This document shows positions 16,006 through 24,813 of a DNA stretch of 64,000 bases, one piece after another. Within the stretch, counting starts at the first letter, position 1; the number at the start of each line of letters is the position of its first letter. The DNA comes from an uncultured Lachnospiraceae bacterium (GTDB lineage Bacteria > Bacillota > Clostridia > Lachnospirales > Lachnospiraceae). The notes below the pieces were generated by a model. The model was given only the letters and a program-made list of their open reading frames with translations, was not told the DNA's origin and made no database searches. The translations under genes and the position numbers were made by a program. The stretch lies in contig CAJTPU010000010.1 of assembly GCA_910578335.1 (NCBI GenBank), positions 5,504 through 69,503 of the forward strand, read 5' to 3'.

Positions 16006-17205
16006 ATGGTGAAAAACATGAAAGAAAAGCTGTTGAAAACATTTGCGGAGGTATTTGGGGATACGGAAGGGGTAAGGCTGTACTTTGCGCCCGGGCGCGT
16101 CAATTTGATTGGAGAGCATACCGACTACAACGGTGGGCATGTGTTTCCTTGCGCGCTGACAATCGGAACTTATGGGGCGGTGCGGAAAAGGGAGGATAAT
16201 AAGCTTCGTTTTTACTCCATGAATTTTAGCGGGCTGGGTGTGATAGAGACTTCCCTTGAAGATTTGACCCCCTGCAAAGAGGCGGGCTGGACCAACTATC
16301 CCAAAGGGGTTATCTGGGCGTTTGCAGAAAAGGGAATGAAGCTGCCCTGCGGTATGGATGTGTTGTTGAACGGCAATATTCCCAACGGCTCCGGTCTTTC
16401 TTCTTCTGCCTCTGTGGAGGTTCTGACCGGATTTGTCTTAAAGGATTTGTTTGGTTTTTCGGTGAGCAACAAGGAGCTTGCTCTTATCGGGCAGTTTTCC
16501 GAAAATCAGTTTAATGGCGTCAACTGCGGCATTATGGACCAGTTTGCAATCGCGATGGGCAAAGAAGGACACGCCATTTTTCTGGATACGGCGGATTTGT
16601 CTTATGAGTATGCGCCGGTAAAGCTTGCAGGCGCCAAAATTGTGATTGCCTGCTCCAACAAAAAGCGCGGGCTGGGAGACTCCAAATACAATGAGCGCAG
16701 AAGCGAGTGCGAGGAAGCGCTGCGGGAGCTGCAGGCGGTAGTGGACGTAAAAGCCTTGGGCGATTTGGACGAGGCGGCTTTTGAAGCAAACTGTGGCGCC
16801 ATTGCAGACGAAGTGCGCGTAAGGCGCGCCAGACATGCCGTGTATGAGAACCGCCGCACCATAAAGGCAGTGGAAGCCTTGAAGCAGAATGACATTGCGC
16901 TGTTCGGAAGGCTGATGAATGAGTCCCATGTATCTCTCAGAGATGATTATGAAGTGACGGGCATTGAGCTGGATACGTTGGTGGAGGAGGCGTGGAAGGT
17001 AGACGGCGTTATCGGCTCCCGCATGACCGGTGCCGGTTTTGGCGGGTGCACCGTCAGCCTTGTAAAGGATGAGGCAATCGATGCTTTTATCGGGCAGGTT
17101 GGAAAAGCTTATCAGGAAAAAATCGGCTATGCGGCAGATTTCTATGTAGTGGAGATTGGCGGCGGTCCGGCACGGCTTATGGGAAGCGAGGAAAAGGAAT
17201 CATGA
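16006..17205 (+). CDS. galK: Galactokinase
   Basis: A 399-residue GHMP kinase that phosphorylates galactose to galactose-1-phosphate with ATP. It has the galactokinase signature GRVNLIGEHTDYNGG (about residue 28), the ATP-binding loop PNGSGLSSSASVE (about 125) and the third motif MTGAGFGGCTVSLV (about 345). The length matches the family. AGGAGGG precedes ATG 16006 very closely, so GTG 16009 or ATG 16018 are possible alternative starts. The stop overlaps the galT start as ATGA, which couples the two Leloir-pathway steps. No galE or galM gene is in the window. Confidence 0.97.
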   Translation: MVKNMKEKLLKTFAEVFGDTEGVRLYFAPGRVNLIGEHTDYNGGHVFPCALTIGTYGAVRKREDNKLRFYSMNFSGLGVIETSLEDLTPCKEAGWTNYPKGVIWAFAEKGMKLPCGMDVLLNGNIPNGSGLSSSASVEVLTGFVLKDLFGFSVSNKELALIGQFSENQFNGVNCGIMDQFAIAMGKEGHAIFLDTADLSYEYAPVKLAGAKIVIACSNKKRGLGDSKYNERRSECEEALRELQAVVDVKALGDLDEAAFEANCGAIADEVRVRRARHAVYENRRTIKAVEALKQNDIALFGRLMNESHVSLRDDYEVTGIELDTLVEEAWKVDGVIGSRMTGAGFGGCTVSLVKDEAIDAFIGQVGKAYQEKIGYAADFYVVEIGGGPARLMGSEEKES

Positions 17206-18872
17206 TACAGACATATATTGACAGGCTGGTGGAGTACGGGTTAAAAACAGGTCTTATCGAGCCGACGGATAAGATTTACACGGCAAACCGGCTTTTGGAG
17301 CTTTTTGGGCTGGAGGCGCCGGAATATGACGAGGGTGTCGGAAGTTTGAAAGACTGTGAGATACGGGGAGTGGAGAGCGGCAGCATCTGCGGTCACAAAC
17401 AGGGCGAGGAAGGAGACAGTTCAAACGTTCAGAGGTATGGAAAAGAAAGCGGTGATTCGGACGTTCAGGGGCATGGAGTGAAAAGCAGCAGTTCTAACAT
17501 GCAGGATGCGGGAGCGGAGCTGGAGCAGATTCTTTCGGGTATGCTGGATTATGCCTGTGAAAAGGGGCTGATTCCCGAGAACAGCATTACTTATCGGGAT
17601 TTGTTTGACACGAAAATCATGGGGCTTTTGGTGCCCCGTCCCAGCGAGGTAATTGAAAAATTTTGGAGCCTGTATCAGGAGGAGCCGCAGGCGGCTACGG
17701 ATTATTATTATAAGCTCAGCCGCGACACGGACTATATCCGGCGCTACCGGATTGTACGCGATGAAAAGTGGACGACGGCAACGGAGTACGGGGAACTGGA
17801 CATTACCATCAATTTATCCAAACCGGAGAAGGACCCCAAGGCAATCGCGGCGGCAAAGAATGCAAAGCAGGCAGGGTATCCCAAATGCCTGCTCTGCCGG
17901 GAAAACGAGGGCTACGCGGGCAGGATTAATCATCCGGCGAGGCAGAATCACAGGATTATACCCATAACCATAAACGGCAGTAGCTGGGGGCTTCAATATT
18001 CGCCCTATGTATATTACAATGAGCATTGTATTGTGTTTAACAGCGAGCATATTCCGATGAAAATCGAACATGATACTTTCTGTAAGCTGTTTGATTTTGT
18101 AAAGCAGTTTCCTCATTACTTGGTCGGCTCCAATGCGGATTTGCCTATTGTGGGAGGCTCTATTTTGAGCCATGACCATTTTCAGGGCGGTCATTACGAA
18201 TTTGCCATGGCGAAGGCGCCGGAGGAGGAAGCCTTTGCCGTAAAAGGTTTTGAGGACGTGGAAGCGGGAATTGTCAAATGGCCTATGTCCGTGATACGCC
18301 TCAGCGGAACGGATACGGACAGAATCATTGCGCTGGCGGATAAAATATTGGATACCTGGCGCAGTTACACCGACGAGGCAGCCTTTATCTTTGCCGAAAC
18401 GGACGGGGAGCCGCACAATACCATTACGCCCATTGCGAGAAAGCGGGGCGGTAAATATGAACTGGATTTGGTGCTGCGCAACAATATTACAACTAAGGAG
18501 CATCCGCTGGGCGTTTACCATCCGCACGCGGAGCTGCACCATATTAAAAAGGAGAATATCGGTCTGATTGAAGTGATGGGGCTTGCAGTCCTGCCTGCCC
18601 GCCTGAAGGCGGAAATGGCAGCGCTCAGGCAGGCAATTTTGTCAGGCAGCGACTTACGGGCGGACGAAGCCCTTGCCAAGCATGCGGACTGGGTGGAAGC
18701 GTTTCTGCCCAAATATGAAAAGGTAGATGCGTCTAATATTGACGGTATTATCAGAGATGAAATCGGGCATGTTTTCCTGCGCGTCCTGGCAGATGCCGGT
18801 GTTTACAAACGCACGCCAAAAGGCAGGGAAGGGTTTAGGAGATTTGTGGAGACGGTGTCTGAGGGGCAATAA
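17202..18872 (+). CDS. galT: UDP-glucose--hexose-1-phosphate uridylyltransferase, class 2, with a repetitive insert
   Basis: A 556-residue Firmicute-type (class 2) GalT that exchanges UMP between UDP-glucose and galactose-1-phosphate. It starts with YIDRLVEYGLKTGLI, has a CxxC pair in PKCLLCRENEGYAGR (about residue 229), and the catalytic His region SHDHFQGGHYEFA (about 325). The protein is longer than the usual ~500 residues because residues about 45-105 are a Ser/Gly/Asp-rich insert with three imperfect repeats containing NVQ, DVQ and NMQ. The insert lies in the N-terminal part, away from the catalytic core, so activity is probably kept. It is coupled to galK by a 4-base overlap. Confidence 0.95.
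   Translation: MIQTYIDRLVEYGLKTGLIEPTDKIYTANRLLELFGLEAPEYDEGVGSLKDCEIRGVESGSICGHKQGEEGDSSNVQRYGKESGDSDVQGHGVKSSSSNMQDAGAELEQILSGMLDYACEKGLIPENSITYRDLFDTKIMGLLVPRPSEVIEKFWSLYQEEPQAATDYYYKLSRDTDYIRRYRIVRDEKWTTATEYGELDITINLSKPEKDPKAIAAAKNAKQAGYPKCLLCRENEGYAGRINHPARQNHRIIPITINGSSWGLQYSPYVYYNEHCIVFNSEHIPMKIEHDTFCKLFDFVKQFPHYLVGSNADLPIVGGSILSHDHFQGGHYEFAMAKAPEEEAFAVKGFEDVEAGIVKWPMSVIRLSGTDTDRIIALADKILDTWRSYTDEAAFIFAETDGEPHNTITPIARKRGGKYELDLVLRNNITTKEHPLGVYHPHAELHHIKKENIGLIEVMGLAVLPARLKAEMAALRQAILSGSDLRADEALAKHADWVEAFLPKYEKVDASNIDGIIRDEIGHVFLRVLADAGVYKRTPKGREGFRRFVETVSEGQ
17412..17513 (+). repeat. Imperfect 36-39-bp tandem repeat inside galT
   Basis: Three diverged units encode GDSSNVQRYGKES, GDSDVQGHGVKS and SSSNMQDAG. 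The stretch is low complexity and hydrophilic, unlike the flanking enzyme sequence, and accounts for most of the extra length of this GalT. Confidence 0.6.
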
Positions 18873-18886
18873 GGATACTACCTCGC

Positions 18887-18923
18887 AAGTCATGCCCGCA
18901 TGACTTTGGTACTGACGTTTTTT
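18887..18923 (+). terminator. Possible terminator after galT
   Basis: An 8-bp stem AAGTCATG-CCCG-CATGACTT (18887-18906) is followed, after 11 bases, by a run of six T. The gap between stem and T run is longer than in a standard intrinsic terminator, so this is uncertain. Confidence 0.35.
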
Positions 18924-19066
18924 AAGAGTCTGCTTATAGAATATACAAGGTGCACAATTCGGGACCGACAAAATAGGAGTTTTGCCATTGACTATTTAAA
19001 ATAGTGGAGCAAAGGAATGCAAAGATTGAAAATATGCGCAGAAAGAGGTCAGAAGTGGAGGAAAAT

Positions 19067-19951
19067 ATGAATACTTATTGGTCACAGTATGTGCAAAAAA
19101 CGGAAGAGCTATATTTGTCCCGTGCATTAAAATTTCATAGCGGAAACATTGAGCGATGGGCAGATATCATGCAGTTGCAAGATGGAATGAAAATTCTTGA
19201 GGTAGGATGTGCGGGCGGTCTTCTTTGTCATCGGTTAAAAGAACGGTTTCCAAATGCGGAAATTACCGGTCTGGATTTTGACACCGGTCACATCGATTTT
19301 GCGAAGAAAAAAACGAAAGAATTAAATCTTTCATGTAATTTTATTGCAGGTGATGCAACATAGCTTCCGTTTGGGGATGACGTCTTCGATATTTGCTATT
19401 CCCACACGGTGATAAATTTCTGCAATCCGGAAAAGTTTGTGGGAGAACAATATCGGGTGCTGAAACCAAATGGCAGAATCATTGTGATGGACGTCTACAA
19501 CAGGGGTGCCAAGCCGGAAGAATGGATACCGACTGATGATTGCGAGGAAAAGGAGTTATTTGATAAAGTCTGGGCAGCAGCGTCTGACAACCCCAATAGC
19601 CGGATTAAGCGATATGAGGACCGAACAGAAAAATACGCTGCATATCTTGCGGCGCAGGGATTTCACAATGTTTCTATCGACGCAATGGCTACGGTAAATT
19701 ATGCTCCGGACTTTCATAATGTCGAGGAAGAAATGGCGCGGGCGCAAATTAATGATGACAGAATATCAGAGCTCAGCAGCGTGGAAAAAGCATATAAAAT
19801 GGCTCCGAAAGCACTTAGTGAATCCGAATATCATTCTTTGGTGGATATGATAAACCGTAGGTATGACAAGAAAATAAAACAATACGAAAGCGGTGAGAGG
19901 AATTGGGAGTTTCGTGTTGCAACGACGGTATTCATAAGCGGAACAAAATAA
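19067..19951 (+). pseudogene. SAM-dependent methyltransferase interrupted by an in-frame TAG
   Basis: The frame encodes a class I methyltransferase: EVGCAGGLLCHRL (SAM-binding motif I), ITGLDFDTGHIDFA (motif II) and FIAGDAT, then TAG at 19361-19363, then LPFGDDVFDICYSH and RVLKPNGRIIVMD in the same frame. A GDATxLPF motif is normal in this family, so one codon (CAG or AAG, for example) has become a stop. GGAGG lies 5 bases before ATG 19067, and the reading frame is intact otherwise for about 294 codons. The second part has no good start of its own. It is either a recent pseudogene, a sequencing error, or a read-through gene. The substrate is unknown. Confidence 0.85.
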
Positions 19952-20013
19952 TTAGAAAAATATAGTTATCAGCATCAGTATAATTTTCCTAATTAGTGAA
20001 AAATTTTTAAATA

Positions 20014-20063
20014 AAGTCCTTTGCAGTAGCAGAAAACACTGTTGTTGCAAGGGGCTTTTCTTT
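20014..20063 (+). terminator. Rho-independent terminator
   Basis: A long imperfect stem, AAGTCCTTTGCAGTAGCAG with CTGTTGTTGCAAGGGGCTT, is followed by TTCTTTT. It separates the methyltransferase gene from the RHH/SPFH/TIR operon. Confidence 0.75.
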
Positions 20064-20126
20064 TATACATAGATACTAAACAGCAGTAAAGCAAATCGCA
20101 ATTAAATATACAAAATATCTAATTTG

Positions 20127-20161
20127 TTGACAAATTTTTTGCTGTGTAATACAATTGTATT
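20127..20161 (+). promoter_or_regulatory. Promoter with overlapping palindromic operator for the RHH-SPFH-TIR operon
   Basis: TTGACA (20127-20132) and TACAAT (20150-20155) are 17 bases apart, a near-consensus sigma-A promoter. The -10 box lies inside the perfect 14-bp palindrome AATACAATTGTATT (20148-20161). The first gene of the operon encodes a ribbon-helix-helix protein, and such proteins often bind short palindromes over their own promoters, so autorepression is likely but inferred. Confidence 0.7.
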
Positions 20162-20177
20162 CAAAGGAGGGTGTCTG

Positions 20178-20369
20178 ATGGCTGAAGAAACTTTAGTAAT
20201 TAAAGCAAAGAAATACAAAGAAGAATCAGTCATTATCTCAGCGAGAATTCCAAAGGATATGTTAGGGGATATTGATATGATTTCAAAGGAAACCGGTAGA
20301 ACAAGAAATGAAATCATAACAAGGCTGTTGGATTTTGGACTGAAGCATACTGAAATAATAGAAAATTAG
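20178..20369 (+). CDS. Ribbon-helix-helix (CopG/Arc-like) DNA-binding protein
   Basis: A 63-residue protein with the RHH layout: a short strand VIISARIPKDM, helix LGDIDMISKETG and helix TRNEIITRLLDFGLKH. The start at 20178 is set by AAGGAGGG 8 bases upstream. It is the first gene of the five-gene operon and lies 17 bases after a perfect palindrome covering the -10 box, so it is probably the operon's own regulator. RHH proteins are often antitoxins, but no toxin-sized gene follows directly; the 591-residue SPFH gene begins 11 bases later. Confidence 0.8.
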   Translation: MAEETLVIKAKKYKEESVIISARIPKDMLGDIDMISKETGRTRNEIITRLLDFGLKHTEIIEN

Positions 20370-20380
20370 AGGAGGCTGGT

Positions 20381-22156
20381 ATGGCTAAGTTTGTGATTGA
20401 GTGCCCTTATTGTGGCAATTATGCAGAAGGGAAAACTGGATTTTTTGCAAAAAAGCGGGTGGACTGTTCTTGTGGAAGAACCATTCATATTCAAGTAGAT
20501 AAAATGACCAGCCGCGTATGTGCGCATTGCGGAAATCCGGTTGTGTTTGACCAGACGAAAGGAGGCAGAGCAGTATGTCCTGTCTGTCATGAACCAATTA
20601 ATGAAATGTCGGACCAGTCTAAGACGGAAGCATTTTCTTGTCTGCAGTGCGGTGTGAAATTGAGAACCAATAAGGGTACTGCAAAGTTTACTTGTCCTGT
20701 CTGCGACTGTGAAAATGATGTGGCAGAGCGCGTTATGCAGGAGAAAATCCGGCAAGACGGACTTGCCAGCATTATAAAATATGAAGGGGATGCGGATACA
20801 CTTGTCTGGAAGCATCCGATAGAAGATTTTAATTACGGTTCGCAGCTAATTGTGCATGAAAGCCAGGAGGCGGTATTTTTCCGTGATGGGCAGGCGCTGG
20901 ATACCTTTGGACCAGGCAGATACACACTTGAAACGCAGCAGCTTCCGCTGCTGGAAAAAGTATACAAGCTGCCGACAGATACAGAAGGAACATTTCACTC
21001 AGAAGTATATTATATAAATCTCTCAACGATTATGGGGATTAAGTGGGGAACGGACTCGAAAGTGCGTATGTTTGACCCGGCATCGGGTTTGCATGTTGAG
21101 TTGGGGGCCTGTGGTGAGTTTAATATAAAAGTAATAAATGCAAGAAAATTACTGGCAAAACTGATTGGGACAACCGGTGGACTTCGTCAAGAACAGATTC
21201 TGGGATTGGGAAACGGAAAAGGTTACTTCAGGGCGATGATAATGACGCAGGTTAAGAGTTATCTTGCGCAGTCCATTAAAGAGAGTAATATCAATATACT
21301 TGAAATCGATGAACACTTAATAGATTTATCGACGAACCTGCGAGATAAACTGAATCATTATCTTGATGAGTATGGATTGGCATCTACAGAATTTTTTGTC
21401 AGCAATGTGATGACGCCTGACGACGACCCTAATTTTAGGAAAATGAAGGCGCAGTATGCGGAACAATACCTTGTGATTCGTCAGGAACAGATAAAGAAGA
21501 GTGAGGCGGAGGCAGCACGGCAAAGAAAAGCAGTAGAAGCGCAGACTGAGGCACAGATGAAAATGATAGAGGCGCAGGGAGATGCAGAAGCTCTTAAAAT
21601 TCAGAAGCAGGCAGAAGCGGAAACATATAAAATGCAGGCGGAAGCGGAAGCTGCAGAAATGCGGATGAAGGGATATACATATCAGCAGGAAACCGCGCGG
21701 CAGGTTGGATTAGAAGCCATGAAAAACGGTCTCGTAGGAACCGGCGCTGGTGCAGGAAGCGTAGTGGGAGACATCGCGGGGCTCGGGGTTTCTCTTGGAG
21801 CCATGGGAAGTGTTATGAGTATGACAAAAGATGCTATGGCACCCATGAATGCAACCGCTATACAGATGAGTGAAAGCATTGGCAGCTCGATTTCGGGAGC
21901 ATGGGATTGCAGTTGCGGACAAAAAGGCATCATAGGTAATTTCTGCAATCATTGCGGTTTGCCCAGAACCAAAGCTGCTACTCAGGTAAGCGTGACATGG
22001 GACTGTACCTGTGGACAGAAGGGAATTGTAGGAAATTTCTGTAATCATTGCGGCGCAAAAAGACCGGAATCCCTTTCGTGGGATTGTAGCTGTGGACAGA
22101 CCGGAATTATTGGTAATTTTTGTAACAACTGTGGAAAGAAAAGAGGTGATAACTGA
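20381..22156 (+). CDS. SPFH-domain protein with N- and C-terminal zinc ribbons (YdjI/virion core protein-like)
   Basis: A 591-residue protein. Residues 1-130 hold several CxxC zinc ribbons (CPYC, CSC, CAHC, CPVC, CLQC, CPVC). Residues about 150-370 form an SPFH/Band 7-type domain of the YdjI family (ESQEAVFFRDGQALDTFGPG, TRYTLET region). A Glu/Ala/Gln-rich coiled coil follows (about 370-430), then a Gly/Ala-rich hydrophobic hinge and three near-identical zinc ribbons, each WDCSCGQ or WDCTCGQ with GNFCN(H/N)CG. YdjI-like proteins assemble at membranes in stress responses; here it could act as a membrane scaffold for the downstream TIR proteins, which share zinc ribbons. It overlaps the next gene by one base (TGATG). 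Confidence 0.85.
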   Translation: MAKFVIECPYCGNYAEGKTGFFAKKRVDCSCGRTIHIQVDKMTSRVCAHCGNPVVFDQTKGGRAVCPVCHEPINEMSDQSKTEAFSCLQCGVKLRTNKGTAKFTCPVCDCENDVAERVMQEKIRQDGLASIIKYEGDADTLVWKHPIEDFNYGSQLIVHESQEAVFFRDGQALDTFGPGRYTLETQQLPLLEKVYKLPTDTEGTFHSEVYYINLSTIMGIKWGTDSKVRMFDPASGLHVELGACGEFNIKVINARKLLAKLIGTTGGLRQEQILGLGNGKGYFRAMIMTQVKSYLAQSIKESNINILEIDEHLIDLSTNLRDKLNHYLDEYGLASTEFFVSNVMTPDDDPNFRKMKAQYAEQYLVIRQEQIKKSEAEAARQRKAVEAQTEAQMKMIEAQGDAEALKIQKQAEAETYKMQAEAEAAEMRMKGYTYQQETARQVGLEAMKNGLVGTGAGAGSVVGDIAGLGVSLGAMGSVMSMTKDAMAPMNATAIQMSESIGSSISGAWDCSCGQKGIIGNFCNHCGLPRTKAATQVSVTWDCTCGQKGIVGNFCNHCGAKRPESLSWDCSCGQTGIIGNFCNNCGKKRGDN

Positions 22157-22845
22157 TGAATAAGGCAAAGGGACGATTGGTTGCTATTGTGGCGATACTG
22201 CTTGTAGTATTTTCTGTCATTGCTTTTTTGCTGCCTTTTGAAAAAAACGGTATTTTTTGGATTTCATATGTTTTTGGAATATTAGCAATTGTGCTGCAAC
22301 TGTATATGCTGAAGGTATCTTTTGGGAAAGAAAAGTCAGTGAAAAGCAGGTTTTATGGTTTTCCGATTGCTCAAATAGGAGTTGTTTATCTGGCTGCACA
22401 AATGATAATGAGCATTCTGTTTATATGTCTCGCGGCGTTTGTTCCCGTGCAGATACCCATAATCTTATATGTGATATTGTTTGCGGCAGCAGCAATAGGC
22501 TTTATTGCTGCTGATACGGTACGCGATGAAATAGAGAAACAGGATATGCAGCTTGCCAGAAGCATTAGCTGTATGCAGGAATTGCGCTCTAAGGCTGCGT
22601 CACTTCCGGCGTTATGCGATGATATTGAGACAAAAAAGATACTTACAGATTTATCTGATAAATTTAAGTACAGTGACCCTGTAAGCTCATCCGTAGTTGA
22701 GGAAGCTGAAAAAGAGATAGTGGTTATTATGACAGAGCTTCAAAGCGCAGTGGTAGAAAACGATATGGACTGCATAAAGAGCCTTTGCCAAAAAGCTTCC
22801 ATGAGTCTGGATGAAAGGAACCGTCTTTGTAAGCTTGGCAAATAA
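22156..22845 (+). CDS. Four-helix membrane protein of unknown function
   Basis: A 229-residue protein not recognised as a named family. Four membrane helices are visible (about residues 8-28, 33-55, 73-97 and 100-118), arranged as two hairpins. The last ~110 residues are soluble, helical and charged, with regularly spaced Leu and Cys (CMQELRSKAASLPALCDD). It sits between the SPFH gene (one-base overlap) and the first TIR gene (73 bases), so it may anchor the SPFH or TIR proteins at the membrane; this is inferred from context only. Confidence 0.75.
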   Translation: MNKAKGRLVAIVAILLVVFSVIAFLLPFEKNGIFWISYVFGILAIVLQLYMLKVSFGKEKSVKSRFYGFPIAQIGVVYLAAQMIMSILFICLAAFVPVQIPIILYVILFAAAAIGFIAADTVRDEIEKQDMQLARSISCMQELRSKAASLPALCDDIETKKILTDLSDKFKYSDPVSSSVVEEAEKEIVVIMTELQSAVVENDMDCIKSLCQKASMSLDERNRLCKLGK

Positions 22846-22918
22846 GCTTGCTGTTTTTATGGGATATTATAGCCTGTTTGAGGAAAATGAGGAAAGAAAG
22901 CCAAGGAGGAAGTGAGCA

Positions 22919-24787
22919 GTGGCATTATTTAAATGCAAAATGTGCGGTGGCAGTTTGGACGTAAACGAGAATATGTCTGTTTGTGAATGCGAGTATTGCG
23001 GTACCAGACAGACATTACCGAAGGCGAATGACGAGCAGAAAATGAATGCAATGAACAGGGCGAATCATTTTAGGCGTCAGTGCGAATTTGATAGAGCGAT
23101 TGAAGCATATGAAAAGGTATTGCAGAATGCAGATGATGATGCAGAGATTTACTGGTCTCTTGCCCTTTGCAAGTATGGTATTGAATATGTAGATGATGCG
23201 CTTACAGGAAGGAAAATTCCGACTTGTCATCGTATGCAGTATACCTCTATTTTGGATGATGCTGATTATTTGAGTGCATTGGATAAGGCGGATGAAGCAC
23301 AGAAAGCTGTATACAAAGAGGAAGCCGAAGTAATAGCAGGCATCCAAAAGGGAATTTTGGATATTTCAAATAAAGAAGAAGCTTTTGATGTGTTTATCTG
23401 TTATAAGGAGACGGACGAGGAGGGCAAAAGAACAAACGACAGTGTTTTGGCACAGGATATTTATTTTGGCTTGACAGAAAAGGGATACAAGGTATTCTTC
23501 TCCAGAATTACACTGGAGGGGAAGCTTGGCACAGCTTACGAACCATATATTTTTGCAGCCTTGAACAGTGCCAAAGTAATGATTGTGGTTGGGACAAAGC
23601 AGGAGTATGTAAATGCAGTCTGGGTGAAGAACGAATGGAGTCGTTTTCTTATGCTTATGCAGCAGGAGAGAAGCAAGTTGATTATTCCGGCGTATCGTGA
23701 TATGGACCCATATGATTTGCCAGACGCCTTGTCGGTATACCAGTCTCAGGATATGTCTAAGCTGGGCTTTATGCAGGACTTGATTCGAGGCGTTTCTAAA
23801 GTGCTGGAGGGAAGTAAAGAGGAAAAATCGTCAGGAGATACCGGCTCTTCGGGTTTTGCGGAAGTGAATTCTAATATTGCAGCACTCCTTAAAAGAGGCA
23901 AGCTTGCGCTTGAGGATGCAGAGTGGGACAGAGCCTACGAATTTTTTGACCAGGTTTTAAACAACGATGCAGAATGCAGCGAAGCGTATTTGGGACAGGC
24001 GCTGGCAAAGAGCCATGCTGTCAATGAAGAAGATTACATTAGATTTTTGTTGTCCCAAACACAGAATGCAGAACCCGTCAGGCGTGTTAAAAAAATTACT
24101 TCCGAACAAATAGCCTATGTAAATATGATGTTAGCAGAAAACGATATATTAATGTCAGAGGTTCCATATTCTAAGGATGTGATTGGTGGGTTTGAATATG
24201 TCACAATTTCAGAATCACGACAAAAACAATTAAACGAGACTATTAATTACTTTGAAAATGATAAGCTTATAAAAAAGGCGTTACGGTTTTCGAAGGGGAA
24301 ATTGTCTGATGGTATAACCAAAATTAAGGAAGAGGTAATTTCAACACTTCAAGAGAGGCTTGTGCAAGCACAAGAAGAGGATGCGCAGGCAGAGGCAGAA
24401 GTAGACCGGAAGCTAGTTGAAGTCAATGCGGAAATGATTCGTATGACAGAAGAAGCTATTGCAGCCAAAGACAAGAGATACTTGGATTTTGTTAAAAGGT
24501 ACAATGAGAATTTATTGGGTAAAGTTTCAGATGGGCGAATAAAGCGAACATTTGAGAGCTTCGGTCATTATAGAGATGCGGAAGCGTACGCCAAAAAGAT
24601 AGTTGAGAAGATTGACGAGAAAGAGTTGAAAATGAAAGAATTGCAGGACGAAAAGCGAGAAATAATAAATAGTTTTGCCAAACTTGGAATCTTTGGCGGT
24701 GGAAAGAAGAAAAAACTTGAGGGCAGACTTAGTGAAATAAATTGCGAAATAGAAAGACTTCAAAAAGAGTTGGAGGAAAATAATTAG
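22919..24787 (+). CDS. Zinc-ribbon/TPR/TIR protein, long form
   Basis: A 622-residue protein starting with GTG, with CCAAGGAGG upstream. Residues 1-35 form a zinc ribbon (CKMCGG, CEYCG). Residues 45-150 hold TPR-like helices (RANHFRRQCEFDRAIEAYEKVL). Residues about 155-290 are a TIR domain: DVFICYKETDEEG, GYKVFFSRITLEGKLG, AYEPYIFAALNSAKVMIVVGT and WVKNEW. E239 in WVKNEW matches the catalytic glutamate of SARM1 (WVHKE), so NAD cleavage is plausible. A second TPR-like unit and a long charged coiled coil occupy the rest. It is a tandem paralogue of the next gene. TIR NADases are known in bacterial antiphage systems; the role here is inferred. Confidence 0.88.
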   Translation: MALFKCKMCGGSLDVNENMSVCECEYCGTRQTLPKANDEQKMNAMNRANHFRRQCEFDRAIEAYEKVLQNADDDAEIYWSLALCKYGIEYVDDALTGRKIPTCHRMQYTSILDDADYLSALDKADEAQKAVYKEEAEVIAGIQKGILDISNKEEAFDVFICYKETDEEGKRTNDSVLAQDIYFGLTEKGYKVFFSRITLEGKLGTAYEPYIFAALNSAKVMIVVGTKQEYVNAVWVKNEWSRFLMLMQQERSKLIIPAYRDMDPYDLPDALSVYQSQDMSKLGFMQDLIRGVSKVLEGSKEEKSSGDTGSSGFAEVNSNIAALLKRGKLALEDAEWDRAYEFFDQVLNNDAECSEAYLGQALAKSHAVNEEDYIRFLLSQTQNAEPVRRVKKITSEQIAYVNMMLAENDILMSEVPYSKDVIGGFEYVTISESRQKQLNETINYFENDKLIKKALRFSKGKLSDGITKIKEEVISTLQERLVQAQEEDAQAEAEVDRKLVEVNAEMIRMTEEAIAAKDKRYLDFVKRYNENLLGKVSDGRIKRTFESFGHYRDAEAYAKKIVEKIDEKELKMKELQDEKREIINSFAKLGIFGGGKKKKLEGRLSEINCEIERLQKELEENN

Positions 24788-24813
24788 TACGATAATCCAG
24801 AAAGGTGATTCCT

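Noticed and set aside
19361..19363. TAG in the methyltransferase as a pyrrolysine codon
   Set aside because: Pyrrolysine occurs in methylamine methyltransferases, which this is not; it is a SAM-dependent enzyme, the TAG is at a non-catalytic position, and no pyl genes are in the window.
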